Made by a program: the position numbers and the translations under genes. A DNA stretch of 64,000 nucleotides from Adineta vaga (lineage: Eukaryota; Rotifera), in contig CP075492.1 of the NCBI GenBank assembly GCA_021613535.1, positions 16,430,001-16,494,000 on the forward strand, read 5' to 3'. Below are positions 45,920 to 56,342 of this stretch, in pieces; within the stretch, counting starts at the first letter, position 1, and each line of letters starts with the position of its first letter. Below the pieces are notes generated by a model. It searched no databases. It was not told where the DNA came from and saw nothing but the letters and a program-made list of their open reading frames with translations.

Positions 45920-46000
45920 AATGTCTATTTCGACGAAATATATGTCGAATATTTCTATTTCGACGATATCACCTTTCGGCGATGTTTTTTTCGGCGATGA
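45920..46000. repeat. CGGCGAT-type repeat upstream of the NTF2-like gene
   Basis: TTCGACGATATCACCTTTCG then GCGATGTTTTTTTCGGCGAT, close to the unit of the 29407-29578 tandem. Confidence 0.6.
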
Positions 46001-46226
46001 GTGTGACAACCTGTTTTATTTCCAACATGAGTAAGCAAAAAATAAATGTCTATTATAATACATCTAACGATATTCACACGTGGAAATGTTTTTTGATAAG
46101 CTTATCAAGACTTGCTATATATAGGATAACTTCTTTTTGCATCAAATTATTATTCTTTTTTTTTCTCTACACAGATAGCATTAACTTTACATCGAATCTA
46201 GATATCTATCTACAAAGTAGAGAAAT

Positions 46227-46571
46227 ATGGCATCATCAGACGAACACAAAAAAGCTGTTGAAGGTTTCATTGCTGCATTATCTGCTCACAATATTGATGA
46301 ATACGTTTCGTATTATGATCCCAAATGTGAAGTAACACTTAATGGACAAGTTGTCATTCGATCAAGAGATGAATTAAAAAAACAGATGGAACAAAGAATG
46401 TCGGATCCCGATTATAAAGTTCATATTGTTGAATTTTTACCAATTGAAGGCGATGATTGTGTACGTTTTATTGTGGGAGATACAGACAAAAATCGAAAGG
46501 ATGAAACTTGTGTCTTTTCAAAAGAAGGAAAGATTGTCCAACAAATGATCACTATTCTAGACAAACAATAG
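46227..46571 (+). CDS. NTF2-like/SnoaL-like small protein
   Basis: A single exon of 114 codons. N-terminal helix HKKAVEGFIAALSAHNIDEY, then YYDPKCEVTLNG and alternating strands ending DETCVFSKEGKIVQQMITIL. This is the cone-shaped alpha+beta fold of the NTF2/SnoaL superfamily, whose members bind or transform small ligands. No catalytic residues can be assigned with confidence. The ATG at 46227 is chosen because the fold starts at once. A poly(A) signal lies at 46689-46694 and foldback copy 9 about 225 bp past the stop. Intronless and short, so origin is not clear. Confidence 0.8.
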   Translation: MASSDEHKKAVEGFIAALSAHNIDEYVSYYDPKCEVTLNGQVVIRSRDELKKQMEQRMSDPDYKVHIVEFLPIEGDDCVRFIVGDTDKNRKDETCVFSKEGKIVQQMITILDKQ

Positions 46572-46909
46572 ACCGATCTTAATGCAAATATGACTTATTT
46601 TTGATGATTTTGAAGTTTTTTGCTCTTCTTAATTATGACTATAAACTACTAAAGTTGTGCTTTTCAGAGAGTACTGGTAAATGAATGAAATAAATAACTT
46701 TATGCACAAAAATACATTCGATATTTTTCGGAAACTGCGCAGAAAAGAAAGCTCAAAATGAACTTCATAGTTAGGTATGTAAAAACATTAATTAAAGTGT
46801 TTGTTGTGGATGTAGATTTGAGGATCTCCGCCATATTGAAACCCACACCCCTCTAGATACGTGTCTGATGAAAAGATCTACTTTATTTTAGTGATATGTA
46901 TGAAATAAT
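46572..46909. other. Spacer between convergent NTF2-like and SDR genes
   Basis: 3' UTR-like, with poly(A) signal 46689-46694 and foldback copy 9. No gene. Confidence 0.65.
46797..46857. repeat. GGGTGT foldback element, copy 9
   Basis: The left arm GTGTTTGTTGTGGATGTAGA is degenerate; the right arm GAAACCCACACCCCTCTAGA is clear. Lies between convergent 3' ends. Confidence 0.55.
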
Positions 46910-47590
46910 CTACAAATGTTTTGTTTTTTCATTGATAATCTTTTCACTCAATTCCCATAATTCTTGTGCTTCTTTCGAGTTATAAGCTGTAGAACTTGGT
47001 TGAGCTACTCTACAATCAGAATGATCTTTTCCAGGTTGAGCTTCATCTGATAAAGCACAATATAATGTTGTCATTGCTCCTTGACCTATAGACTATTCTT
47101 AAAAGCGGCCGTATAATTGATATTGTATACGATTTTTTGTCACGATTTAATCCTGTTGTTCCAATTGTACCAGGATGAAGTGAATAAGCTTTAATACCTT
47201 GATCACCATATCGTCTTTGTAATTCATTTGTATATAGAATATTCGCTAATTTTGATTCAATATAAGCTTGGAAAGGATTATATGAATTATTCTGAATAAA
47301 ATTAGTATTTTCTTTAGCAAAAACATGTCCAAGACTGCTTACATTAACAATACGTCCATTCGTTTTGATCAATAATGGTACAAGAAGTTGAGTTAAATAA
47401 AAATGACCAACTATAAATAAAACATAAGAATAGAAATATATCCGTAAACGATGTAACTTACTATGATTTGTTCCAAAAGTACTTTCTAAACCATCTTTAG
47501 TAAATTCTTTTTGTTCTTTTACAACACCAGCATTATTAATTAAAATATCTACTTTATCAATTTTTTCAGCAAACACTTTTACACTTGCTA
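46910..47590 (-). pseudogene. Short-chain dehydrogenase/reductase, 5'-truncated and frame-broken
   Basis: Minus-strand retinol-dehydrogenase-like SDR. Present: FAEKIDKVDILINNAGVV (NNAG motif), a GT-AG intron of about 52 bp after FGTNH, NGRIVNVSSLGHVF, the catalytic pair in AYIESKLANILY (YxxxK), SLHPGTIGT, and a C-terminal exon GQGAMTTLYCALSDEAQ ... ELWELSEKI ending at 46910-46912. Absent: the N-terminal TGxxxGIG cofactor loop, since homology stops at about 47590. There is also a one-base frame change near 47095. A single GGGTGT arm (47771-47795) lies about 180 bp beyond the break. An NAD(P)-dependent enzyme could not be made from this copy as it stands. Confidence 0.8.
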
Positions 47591-49266
47591 AATAGAATGC
47601 ACCACTGTGTTGTCGGTGAGAATATAGACTTGTTATAGATGCCATTAATAAACACTCTCTATATAACGTAGGATATCTTAGCGTCCGATTTGACTTTTTT
47701 CTATAATTTATTCGTTCTATAACTCTGATCTTATTGGTGCCAAGTAAACCCATCCTAGTTCGAGGCCCAACATCTTTTGGGTGTGAATATGGGTGAAGAA
47801 ATAATATTCTGCCGAGAGAGATAATTAGATGAATGAGAAAAAAGTCGAGAGACAACTTCGTCTGATTAATTAATGAACAATAATGAGAAATGAGACTGAT
47901 GCCTCTTATTCAGAACAAACGTTATAGGCAGAAAAAAATAGATCAGACATACAAAATGTATGTGTAACAGATAAGCAGAAAAATGAATATCTGTTCACAT
48001 TAGAGAGGTTATAGTAGCTAAAGGGACTGAGAAAAGGTGTTCATGTTCAGAACCAAGAGGTATTCACAATAGTGAGGTGCATTTCCAGCAAAATTAGCTT
48101 CGTCGGACCCTCAAGTGTTCAGAATAAAGAGGTGTTCACTAGTAGAGGTTTTACTGTATGTACTTCTCATACGTCCGATAACAGAATTTTGTATTGGTAT
48201 AAATTGAGTTACTACAGTCGAAATTGAAAGATTTAGTAGTTGATCCTCCCATGCAATCATTTGAACATCAACAAACATACATAGACAGCAGCAAATCAAA
48301 AAATTTACCACAGCGAAAAGTACAACATAACATGTTATTCGACAATACTGAAATAAAAAAGATGATTGAAGTAATGTTTAAATTTTTGTTTCCAGTTAAA
48401 TATTTATATATGTATGAAGCATTTCGAATTTTCTTTTTTTTTGAATATCATTTGGTACGAAAAGATCTTTTGATTCAGAAACAGCAGACGTTTTAGTTGA
48501 ATATAAATTAATTGTGCTTCTTTCTGGCTTTATATAGAATGTGTCAATAAGAGGAATACGACGGCCGTTTAGCATTCAGGTCATGACCGATTGACCGATA
48601 ATAGCTGCTCAGACATCACATATAGAAATTTTGTTACATGTATATATATAGGAACAGAAATAAAGATCAGTCAATCGATTGAATAAAAAGTAAAAGTTTT
48701 CCGGTTAATATATATGTTCATATAAAGAAATAAATGTGATTAGTACTTTCATAGTTAATTCTTTGTTAAATAGGACATTTAACTGCTGAAAATTTTGAAA
48801 ACAGAATGAATGTTTAAAGAAGTATGGACTATAGATCAATGATCCTTTTATTCTAATTTATTGTAAAAAATCTTGATTTATTTGATTTTATTTTGTCTGA
48901 CGAAGAGAAAAACGACGATGAAGTTTTATACACACACACATACACATTTTTTCTTTGCAAATAACTATGAAAGGATCTTGTTTCATTATTTGCTATATTT
49001 TACCATATTTTATTATTAAATATTAAATCATCTTTTTAAAAAGGATATAAATCAAAGCAACAAGTCAACAATATGACTTTATTATAAAAAAACTACTTTA
49101 TCATTTACAAAGACAATAAAAAAATACGACATTCATTATTTATCGTCAACATTAATTAATAAAAACAAAATTTTCTTTCTAAAATCATGTTCTATATATA
49201 TAATAAAAAGTTTGCGAATGATTATTCTTTATTAAAATCTCGATTGATTTTGAGTGTTTCTCATCA
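47591..49266. other. Intergenic region with repeat remnants
   Basis: Contains a G-rich arm (47771-47795) and a pair of similar GTGTTCA...GAGGT blocks near 48030-48150 that may be an old MITE. No gene recognised. Confidence 0.55.
47771..47795. repeat. GGGTGT-type element, copy 10 (single G-rich arm)
   Basis: CATCTTTTGGGTGTGAATAT then GGGTG; one arm only, upstream of the truncated SDR. Confidence 0.5.
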
Positions 49267-51055
49267 ATGTATTTTCATTTTTCAAAGAAATTAATTCTTT
49301 TATTTATTTGGAATATAATTTCTGGTAAAAATATTTTCTTGAAATTTGAATCTTCTATTTATTTCTTCTTTTTTTAAATTTTAGAATCTTCAGTATTGTC
49401 TGAAGATTTAAATGAAACAATAACAATTTACAATAATTGTTTAAAGTCGAAATTTATTCGTTTAAATAGTGATACACGAAATTATTCATTTCATTCAATT
49501 CATATTGAAATATTTCTTACGGGTTCATATAGTTTTACAAGTAATAGTTCAATTGATACTTATGGATCTTTTCATCATAGTTCAATTGATTTAACTAATC
49601 TTTATAAAAGTATGATAACATTTGATGATAATAGTGCTGATAATAAACAATTTCAAATAAAACTTGGTTTATTATCGAAGAAATTGTATAATTTAATTGT
49701 TACAACTGCTATTCCAAATATAATTGAATGTTTTACAATTATAGTTAAAGGTCCAGCACGGGTTCATCTTATTCCGAATGATATTTTTTTCCAAGAAATA
49801 ACAACATCAACAAGTAAGTTAATTAATTTATATTGATTTTAGTTTTGTTTTAAATGAATTGATTAATATGATTTTTGTTTTCAGCAACAATTCCTCCAAT
49901 AATTCATTCAATTTATTCAGGAATATTATCAACAAATAGTTTATCATTCTCGCGTGATAGATCTTATTATACGAATCCTAATTATTATTACGAAGCAATT
50001 GAAATGATAATATCAACAACTGGTATTTATACTTTCTTTAGTGAAAGTTCAATGGATACTTATGGTTATCTTTATAAAGATTCTTTTGATCCATTATTTC
50101 CTTCGGAGAATTTAATTAAACAAGACGATAATAGTAATAACAATTATCAATTTCTTATTGAAGAAAATCTAGAAAATAAACACAAATATATTTTGATTAT
50201 AACAACAGATTCACAAAGTATTACAGGAAATTTCTTAATCAAAGTAAAAGGTCCATCATTACTTAATTTAACTACAATAAATTCACCGATAAGTAAGTTA
50301 AATCAAATCAAATAATATAATTCGATATAATTTCGTATCTTTTAGGTATTTATAGTAATATTCTTTCGATAAATAGTTCAATATATTCAAGATTTCAACA
50401 GAATGAAAATCGTTTTTGTTATTATTATCAAGCAATTGAGATTAAAATTAATACAAATGGTATTTATACTTTCTTTAGTGAAAGTTCGATGGATACTTAT
50501 GGATATATTTATAATAAATCATTTAATCCATTATATGCTTCTGAAAATTTAATGAAAACTGATGATAATAGTGGAAAGAATGAACAATTTCGAATAAATC
50601 TTTCTTTAAAATCTCATCATACATATGTTTTAGTCGTTACGACATATCAAGAAAATATCAAAGGAAATTTTTTAATAAAAGTACTTGGTCCAAATAACGT
50701 TCAGTTTCAATCAATTCCATCATTAACAATAAGTAAAATCAGGAAGAATTTTCTCACCAAAACAAATCCTTTTTTCCATTTAGACAATCAATCATGTATT
50801 GATCATCCTCGATCTAATCCCTATATTCCTAATCATAGTGATACAACATGTAAAAGAACAACAATTGCAATGATCGTTTCAATTTGGATTTTAGTCATTC
50901 TTATATGTTGTTGTTGTTGTTATGATCGATATAAAAAGAAAACTAGTTCAAATCGACAAGCAATTTCATTAAAATCAAATTCAAATAATAATAATTATCA
51001 ACAAGAACCTCCATCATATCAATCAGTTCTACCAATAACAATGCAATATATTTAA
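49267..51055 (+). CDS. Type I membrane protein with three PPC-like ectodomain repeats
   Basis: Exons 49267-49324 (signal peptide MYFHFSKKLILLFIWNIIS), 49385-49813, 49885-50292, 50346-50732 and 50784-51055; introns 51-71 bp, all phase 1. Exons 2-4 each encode one repeat of about 130-140 residues with a shared core: YTFFSESSMDTYGYLY, a DDNS turn, then L-x(3-4)-Y-x-L-V/I-V-T-T and FLIKVKGP. The pattern resembles bacterial pre-peptidase C-terminal (PPC-like) beta domains. One transmembrane helix follows (MIVSIWILVILI), then five cysteines (CCCCC), a basic stop-transfer (RYKKK) and a tail with PPSY, a WW/NEDD4-type PPxY motif. Phase-matched exon duplication is the evident origin of the repeats. 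Poly(A) signal 51142-51147. Ligand unknown; a surface receptor or adhesin is a guess. Confidence 0.85.
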
Positions 51056-51544
51056 AGGAAACATTTTAATTTTATTTTTCTTCTTGTCTTGTCTTGTCTT
51101 GTCTGTATTTTCTCATCAAATATTATTTTATTGATACGACAAATAAATATTCATTTATACATTATACACTTCTGCAGTGGGTGTGAGTGTGGGTAGCATA
51201 TTAACACATGAGTCTCAACCACACCCATCGATAGTGGATCTTTACTACTTTTAGATTTCGACATCGATCGGACACTTGCGTTGCAAGACTTCACGATTAT
51301 GATGAATGTCAAAAGTAAGGGAGAAATCTCGTTGCTAGTGTAAGTGGTGGTGGTTTATTTGGAGGTGAGCTCGGACCGAATCTCACAAACCAGAAATAAA
51401 AGCACAGATATAAAACTGAAGACGGAGGATAGAGAACAAGGGTAGAAGTTGACACGGACAAACGACAGAAACAGACTGAAAACAAACACACGACGACACG
51501 AACATAAAACACTGGCGCCTCGATCGGCCACCAACACAGTCGAG
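51056..51544. other. Spacer with CTTGT microsatellite and foldback element
   Basis: CTTGT repeats near 51082-51104, poly(A) signal, foldback copy 11. Composition becomes less AT-rich from about 51300. No gene seen. Confidence 0.6.
51176..51229. repeat. GGGTGT foldback element, copy 11
   Basis: CAGTGGGTGTGAGTGTGGGT, loop ending ATGAGTCTCA, ACCACACCCATC. About 120 bp past the stop of the membrane-protein gene. Confidence 0.7.
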
Positions 51545-52150
51545 TCATGACCAGGACCGAACCATATCTGCTCTCGTGCTCCAATAGCTGCCCATTTGGA
51601 TCTCGTCAGATGAAAAAGGGCCGTGCTCATAAGCGCCTTGAATTTCCCCTTGCGTGAGACAGAAGGGGAAAAGACGAAGGTAATTCATACGACACACGCT
51701 GCCGTGTATTTCGGTGTACTGTATGACTCTGAGCGATTCTTGCACGGGCGGGTGTGCTACCGTACTTTTACTACATTCACTTGCCAGACCAGACTTGCAT
51801 CCATTGATAGAAAGAGAACAAGTACCGTTTCGGTTGTTGTTGAGCACGATATGAGTCCAAGCATCGTTCACAAGGGTGTTTCTCGCGTGCCACATGTTTG
51901 TGGGCGTAGATACATTGAAAAAACTGGGTGGTGATACGATGATGACCCTAAGATATTGATTTGATAGCCGTGATTCGACAAACAGATCAAGACGATATTC
52001 TGTATTTGGCACCCACATCCAGCAAGAAATCGAAAACGGATTCATTGGCAAGGGATCGATTGAGTATTCGTGGTATTCACATGGGCGTAGGAGAAGACTT
52101 GACACTCCGAGATCCTCCCGATAAATGGACTCATCTTCTGTACCACTCAC
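51545..52150 (-). CDS. LamG/concanavalin-A-like domain, single exon or gene fragment
   Basis: A 202-codon open frame on the minus strand that opens directly after a splice-acceptor-like ATCTACAG rather than at an ATG. Features: PFSISCWMWVP near residue 38, WTHIVLNNNRNGTCSLSING (the typical interior of a LamG jelly-roll), then MNYLRLFPFCLTQGEIQGAY near the end, the usual last strand of LamG-like lectin domains. The exon lies in a locally less AT-rich stretch (51.3-52.8 kb) unlike its neighbours. The 5' and 3' partner exons were not found, so it may be a fragment. Confidence 0.5.
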   Translation of the reverse strand: MSGTEDESIYREDLGVSSLLLRPCEYHEYSIDPLPMNPFSISCWMWVPNTEYRLDLFVESRLSNQYLRVIIVSPPSFFNVSTPTNMWHARNTLVNDAWTHIVLNNNRNGTCSLSINGCKSGLASECSKSTVAHPPVQESLRVIQYTEIHGSVCRMNYLRLFPFCLTQGEIQGAYEHGPFSSDEIQMGSYWSTRADMVRSWS

Positions 52151-52974
52151 TGTAGATTGATTAGGGATGGAATGACCAGAAGCGAATCGACGATGAAATG
52201 ATTTATTGAGAAAGTGTTCCTTTTTTATTGTTGAATGCTATTTCCGAGAGACGAATGAGAGACCGAAGAGTGCCTAAGGAGAAATGTCCAAATAAAAAAG
52301 AATCTTCTCTAGAATTTCTTGCGGCACGGCGTTCATGTTGGTGCGAGAAGCGCCTGAAATAATCTATCGAAGATGATACCTAATACGTGGAGAATGATCA
52401 ATGATCAAAGTTATTGGTAACTTTTTTCTCTCTCGTTGTATTAATATTATACCAACGTACTCACTAAGAATAATCTTTTTATTATATCCCACAATTTGAA
52501 TAAGACAAAGAAATGGCGCAGAGGTGTCCCGTAATGTGAGAAGAAAACGGTGGGGCCGCGTAGATGAGTGGAAAAGAAGGATCTATACGTGTGTATGTAT
52601 CTCAACACGAGAAAAAAAATTATCTTTAGAGAGAAAGAAAGAGATAACTGCTGTGAAGATCATTTATTTTGACAGAAAAAAGAAAGAACGGGGGCGCATA
52701 AGACCGCGATTCGGCCCGCCATACAAATTTCATATTCAACAGCCAGACAACGCTCTATTGCATCGATTCTTGTACAGCATCTAACGGTGAGTCTTTACAT
52801 ATCAATATAGATCTAACTAGACATGTATTCCATCCCGAGCCTCGCAACACAAAAACGACACGTTTTTTGGTTTTAGCGGGCATTTTTAGGTATTTTTTAA
52901 TCATATTGGGGCGTGGGTGTGGGCAAGATAAATACCCACAACCCACACCTAAATTTTTTTTGTGTATTCGCACA
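52151..52974. other. Less AT-rich spacer, no gene seen
   Basis: Purine-rich on the plus strand near 52520-52700, with foldback copy 12 near its end. No domain recognised. Confidence 0.5.
52907..52950. repeat. GGGTGT foldback element, copy 12 (fragment junction)
   Basis: TTGGGGCGTGGGTGTGGGCA, loop, ATACCCACAACCCACACCTA. Lies just upstream of a 5'-truncated gene fragment. Confidence 0.75.
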
Positions 52975-53370
52975 GATATATTGACATGTTCAAGTGAAAA
53001 GTTACAAACTCGATACAACGAAATGACATCAGCTAATTGTAAAAATTGTGATAGATTCTTCCATTGTCAAGGAAATTATGATGCCGTATATAATTGTGGA
53101 AATACAAGTGAAAGTCAACGTATTGCAGAAGAAAGTTAGTTATAATTATATGACTTAATCATATATTGAATTACTCTATTTTTTAGTTAGCAGTTGTCGT
53201 GAAGAGGCTCAAGATACCGGATTGGTAGATAGTCAAGATGATCAAAAAGCCAATCAATTCGGAAGAAATGGTGGTAATTGTGAAGTAGAATATACGCGTA
53301 AAGTTCAAGTGAACATACAATTATCGAGATGGAACTTGTCAACAATCAAATTGTATGCAGAAACTCAAAG
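52975..53370 (+). pseudogene. Cys-rich secreted-type gene fragment
   Basis: After an AG acceptor at about 52974 an exon reads LTCSSEKLQTRYNEMTSANC, then CKNCDRFFHCQGNYDAVYNC and ends IAEE; a 51-bp intron (about 53135-53186) leads to SSCREEAQDTGLVDSQDDQK and FGRNGGNCEVEY, after which coding character fades near 53370. The spaced cysteines suggest a disulfide-rich extracellular protein. The 5' part is missing: foldback copy 12 lies immediately upstream. Family not recognised. Confidence 0.5.
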
Positions 53371-54252
53371 GTTTTTTTCGTAATACCTGACCTGGATTTA
53401 GAACTTGCATTTCGTTATCTCTTAAACAAATATCTAAAATATGAGAATAGTATATGAGACAAAAAAAAACACTTTGTTTATAACTAAGACTGGCAAACAA
53501 TGAAATTTTCTATATTGAAATTAGTTTTTGTGTTTTCAGTTTTTCTTTCTATGATGTAAAAGGATATGTGATAATTTGTAAAAATATAGATGATTACAAT
53601 TTTGAATATGTATATGACGACGTGTGTTCTTAAACGATATCTACTATAACAAAAATCGTCACAAAAAAGAAGAAAAACAAAACAAAAAGAACATGCGTAA
53701 CTCGTCAGCGAAGAACACGTTACTATATGTGAAACAGACGTTCATTCATCGTAACTATAATTTTTTTGCTCGCTTTAAATTTCTCTCTTCGGTAAAAAAA
53801 GTTCGATTATAAAAAACAAAATTGTTTAGAAAGAGAGAAAAAACTTCACTTGATTCATACTTCGATGTTAGCTTTACAGAGTACTGTCTCTACTGTTTGA
53901 TTTCAGCAGCTAAAGAATGATACTCTACGTTACATTCTTTTTCTCGTTGTTTGTTTTTGCTTTCGATCTCACATAGGTTGTGAGTATTGAACTCCTTTAT
54001 TCCTCACAAGATTACATTTAACACATAAAAATAATCGTGATACAATCTATAGTATGTAAGACTTAACTTCTGACTATAAGTTATAGCTTATTTTCAGAAT
54101 ACCCTGAGAATTTGACAATTAACAAGATTATACAACTGCGAAAAATTATTCTCTGATTTCTTCTTTTTTAAATACACAGAACATATTAAAACTACTGTAG
54201 ATTGTGTGATGTCGAATATTACAACACAAGCAGGATGATCTTTTCTCTGTAG
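53371..54252. other. AT-rich spacer, no gene seen
   Basis: Nothing supportable. The 5' exons of the TPR pseudogene may have lain here. Confidence 0.55.
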
Positions 54253-55987
54253 GAGATTGGCTCTATTGGAAATGTGAATTTGACAAGGCACGGAAACATT
54301 TTGAAAGTATTTTAAAGCAATCATCTTTAAGTGATTTTGATATGGTTCGATGTTACAAATCATTGGGTGCTATTGGGGTTGAATTGAAAAACTACGACGA
54401 TGCGTTGGAAATGTACAACAAACAATTGGATATACTTGAAAAATCCGATTTCTCAAACAAAAATCAAGACATTCTGTTATGTTATAGGTCGATAGGTAAA
54501 GTCTATTGGCTAAAACAGGATCAGGGTTGCCAAACCTCCTGGTTTAGTCAGGAGTCTCCTGGTTTTTTTTGCTTTTCTCCTGGTAAAAAAATCTCCTGGT
54601 ACCAGGAGCTGGTTTTTTAGATTTTCTCCTGGTTTCTCCTGGTTTCTGGTTTCTCTTTTAATATCGACTTTTAGCGACATTTTGAATTGATAAAAATACA
54701 CAAATGAAAGGAAGAAAAGAACGAGAATATCTCTCTATTTGATAAATACAGCAGCCAATAAGAAAACAAGTTAATAACAGGGTTGCCAAACCTCCTGGTT
54801 TAGCCAGGAGTCTCCTGGTTTTTTTACTTTTCTCCCGGTAAAAATATCTCCTGGCGAACTCCTGGTTTTTTTCTCGTGAACTACTGGTTCTCAAAATTCG
54901 GATTTGGCAACCCTGAACAGGATTATAATCAAGCTATTACTTATCACCGAGCATTCGAATTTTCTCAATCTTTCATGGATTCTACGAGTGATGTTTCAAC
55001 TATTTATAAAAATCTGGCAAATATTTATACAATATGAAACAATTTGACTTAGCAGTAGAATATTTTCAAAAAGTACTTGAAATTGATGGTGAACGTCTTC
55101 GAAAAGACCATCCACAATTTGGACAAACTTATGCAAATATAGCAATAATGTACCAATCGAAACAAAACTATCAAGAAGCATTGAGTTAATTTCAAAAAGC
55201 TCGTGATATATGTCTGAAAACTTTGTTATCAACTCATTCATTCGTTGAGAAAATAGAAAAGGCTATTCAAAAAATAGAACTAAAGATAGGTAAGCCATTG
55301 AGGTGTTTAAAAAACGATTTTATCGCATCTTATATTGTGCGTACATAGAGTTTTCCATTTGATCCCATAGTATTCTATACCATGTATATTTTATTAGTAG
55401 ATCAACGAAGTACAACTACAATTGAAGCATCAGTCGAGCATATTCAGGTGAGTACTACGTCTTTCTTTACAACAATTTTGAACTTACGTTCGTGTTTATT
55501 TTTAAAATAGCCTGTGAATCCTTCGGATATTCTCACCTTAAACAATGTGATGATAATATGGTTAGATGAACATATCGGTCGTGACGAAAATTGTCGTGAT
55601 TTAAAAAATGAATTTCGTCAAATTACAAATAGTTTCAAAATGTTCGACTCTGTTGAGAGTTGCCGACGATGTTTGCCACATGTCAAAAATCGAAAAATCT
55701 TCTTCATTATTCAAGGGAAACATGCCAAAGAAATTGTTCCTGATATTGTTGAAATTATGTCATCGGAGACGAAACCAGTTGTTTATCTTTTTTGTTTGAA
55801 TATAATCTACTTAATTGAATGGGCTGAAGAACAAGAATGTATTATGGAAGGTGGTATATTCGATGATGAAAAACATCTATTAGCCACACTAACCAATGAT
55901 ATGAAGGATTACATAAAACAAAAATCAGATGAACACAACAAATATATATCCATGGACATGATTTCAATTTTTCTTACAGAACTTTGA
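54253..55987 (+). pseudogene. TPR protein with bdelloid C-terminal domain, disrupted by a hAT-type MITE
   Basis: Exons about 54253-54521 plus 54924-55289 (one exon split by an insertion), 55398-55447 and 55511-55987. The first part carries tetratricopeptide/kinesin-light-chain-like repeats (YWKCEFDKARKHFESIL, CYKSLGAIGVELKNYDDALE, LAVEYFQKVLEIDGERL). The last exon (VMIIWLDEHIGRDENCRDL ... KIFFIIQGKH ... VVYLFCLNIIYLIEWAEEQE) is a domain that recurs in bdelloid proteins, often next to ADP-ribosyltransferase and TPR modules. Breaks: a 394-bp element with TSD at 54522-54915; a frame change near 55030; TAA instead of a Tyr codon in EALS*FQKARD near 55187. No start exon found. Poly(A) signal 56027-56032. 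Confidence 0.75.
54522..54915. mobile_element. Non-autonomous hAT-type element (MITE)
   Basis: Terminal inverted repeats CAGGGTTGCCAAA / TTTGGCAACCCTG and a perfect 8-bp target-site duplication AACAGGAT (54514-54521 and 54916-54923), both typical of hAT. Inside, the first 80 bp (CTCCTGGTTTAGTCAGGAGT, poly-T, CTCCTGG repeats) recurs at about 54779-54862, so the element is either internally duplicated or a nested pair. No transposase. Confidence 0.92.
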
Positions 55988-56047
55988 TTTCTGCAGTTCG
56001 ATTTCATATTTTTTCATCCTCATACAAATAAAAACACTTATTCTCGA

Positions 56048-56094
56048 AGATGTGGGTGTAGGCATTAATGAGTGGCAAGCACTCCCATCCACTT
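56048..56094. repeat. GGGTGT foldback element, copy 13
   Basis: GATGTGGGTGTAGGCATTAA ... GCACTCCCATCCACTT, degenerate arms, 60 bp past the TPR pseudogene stop. Confidence 0.55.
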
Positions 56095-56342
56095 TTCTCA
56101 TATTTATAATGTTTAATTAGAAATTTTTGACCCATAAATATTACACTAACAGCTTTGTATTCATATGTTTTCTCTCTTACAGAGAGAATTTATCGATTTC
56201 TATTTACATTTTTCACCATGTGCATGTTGCTATAGTAAGAAAAAGAAAAAAAGTCGGACAGAATTTTTCTTTGATTTACATTAATTGTCGAAAATTATTC
56301 TACACAATTGAACCCTATTTCATTAACGTCATCAAACGTGAA

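Noticed and set aside
45553-46335. A single 260-codon frame spanning the foldback and CGGCGAT repeats
   Set aside because: Only the part from 45661 to 45836 looks like protein; the rest is repeat translation and overlaps the NTF2-like gene in another frame.
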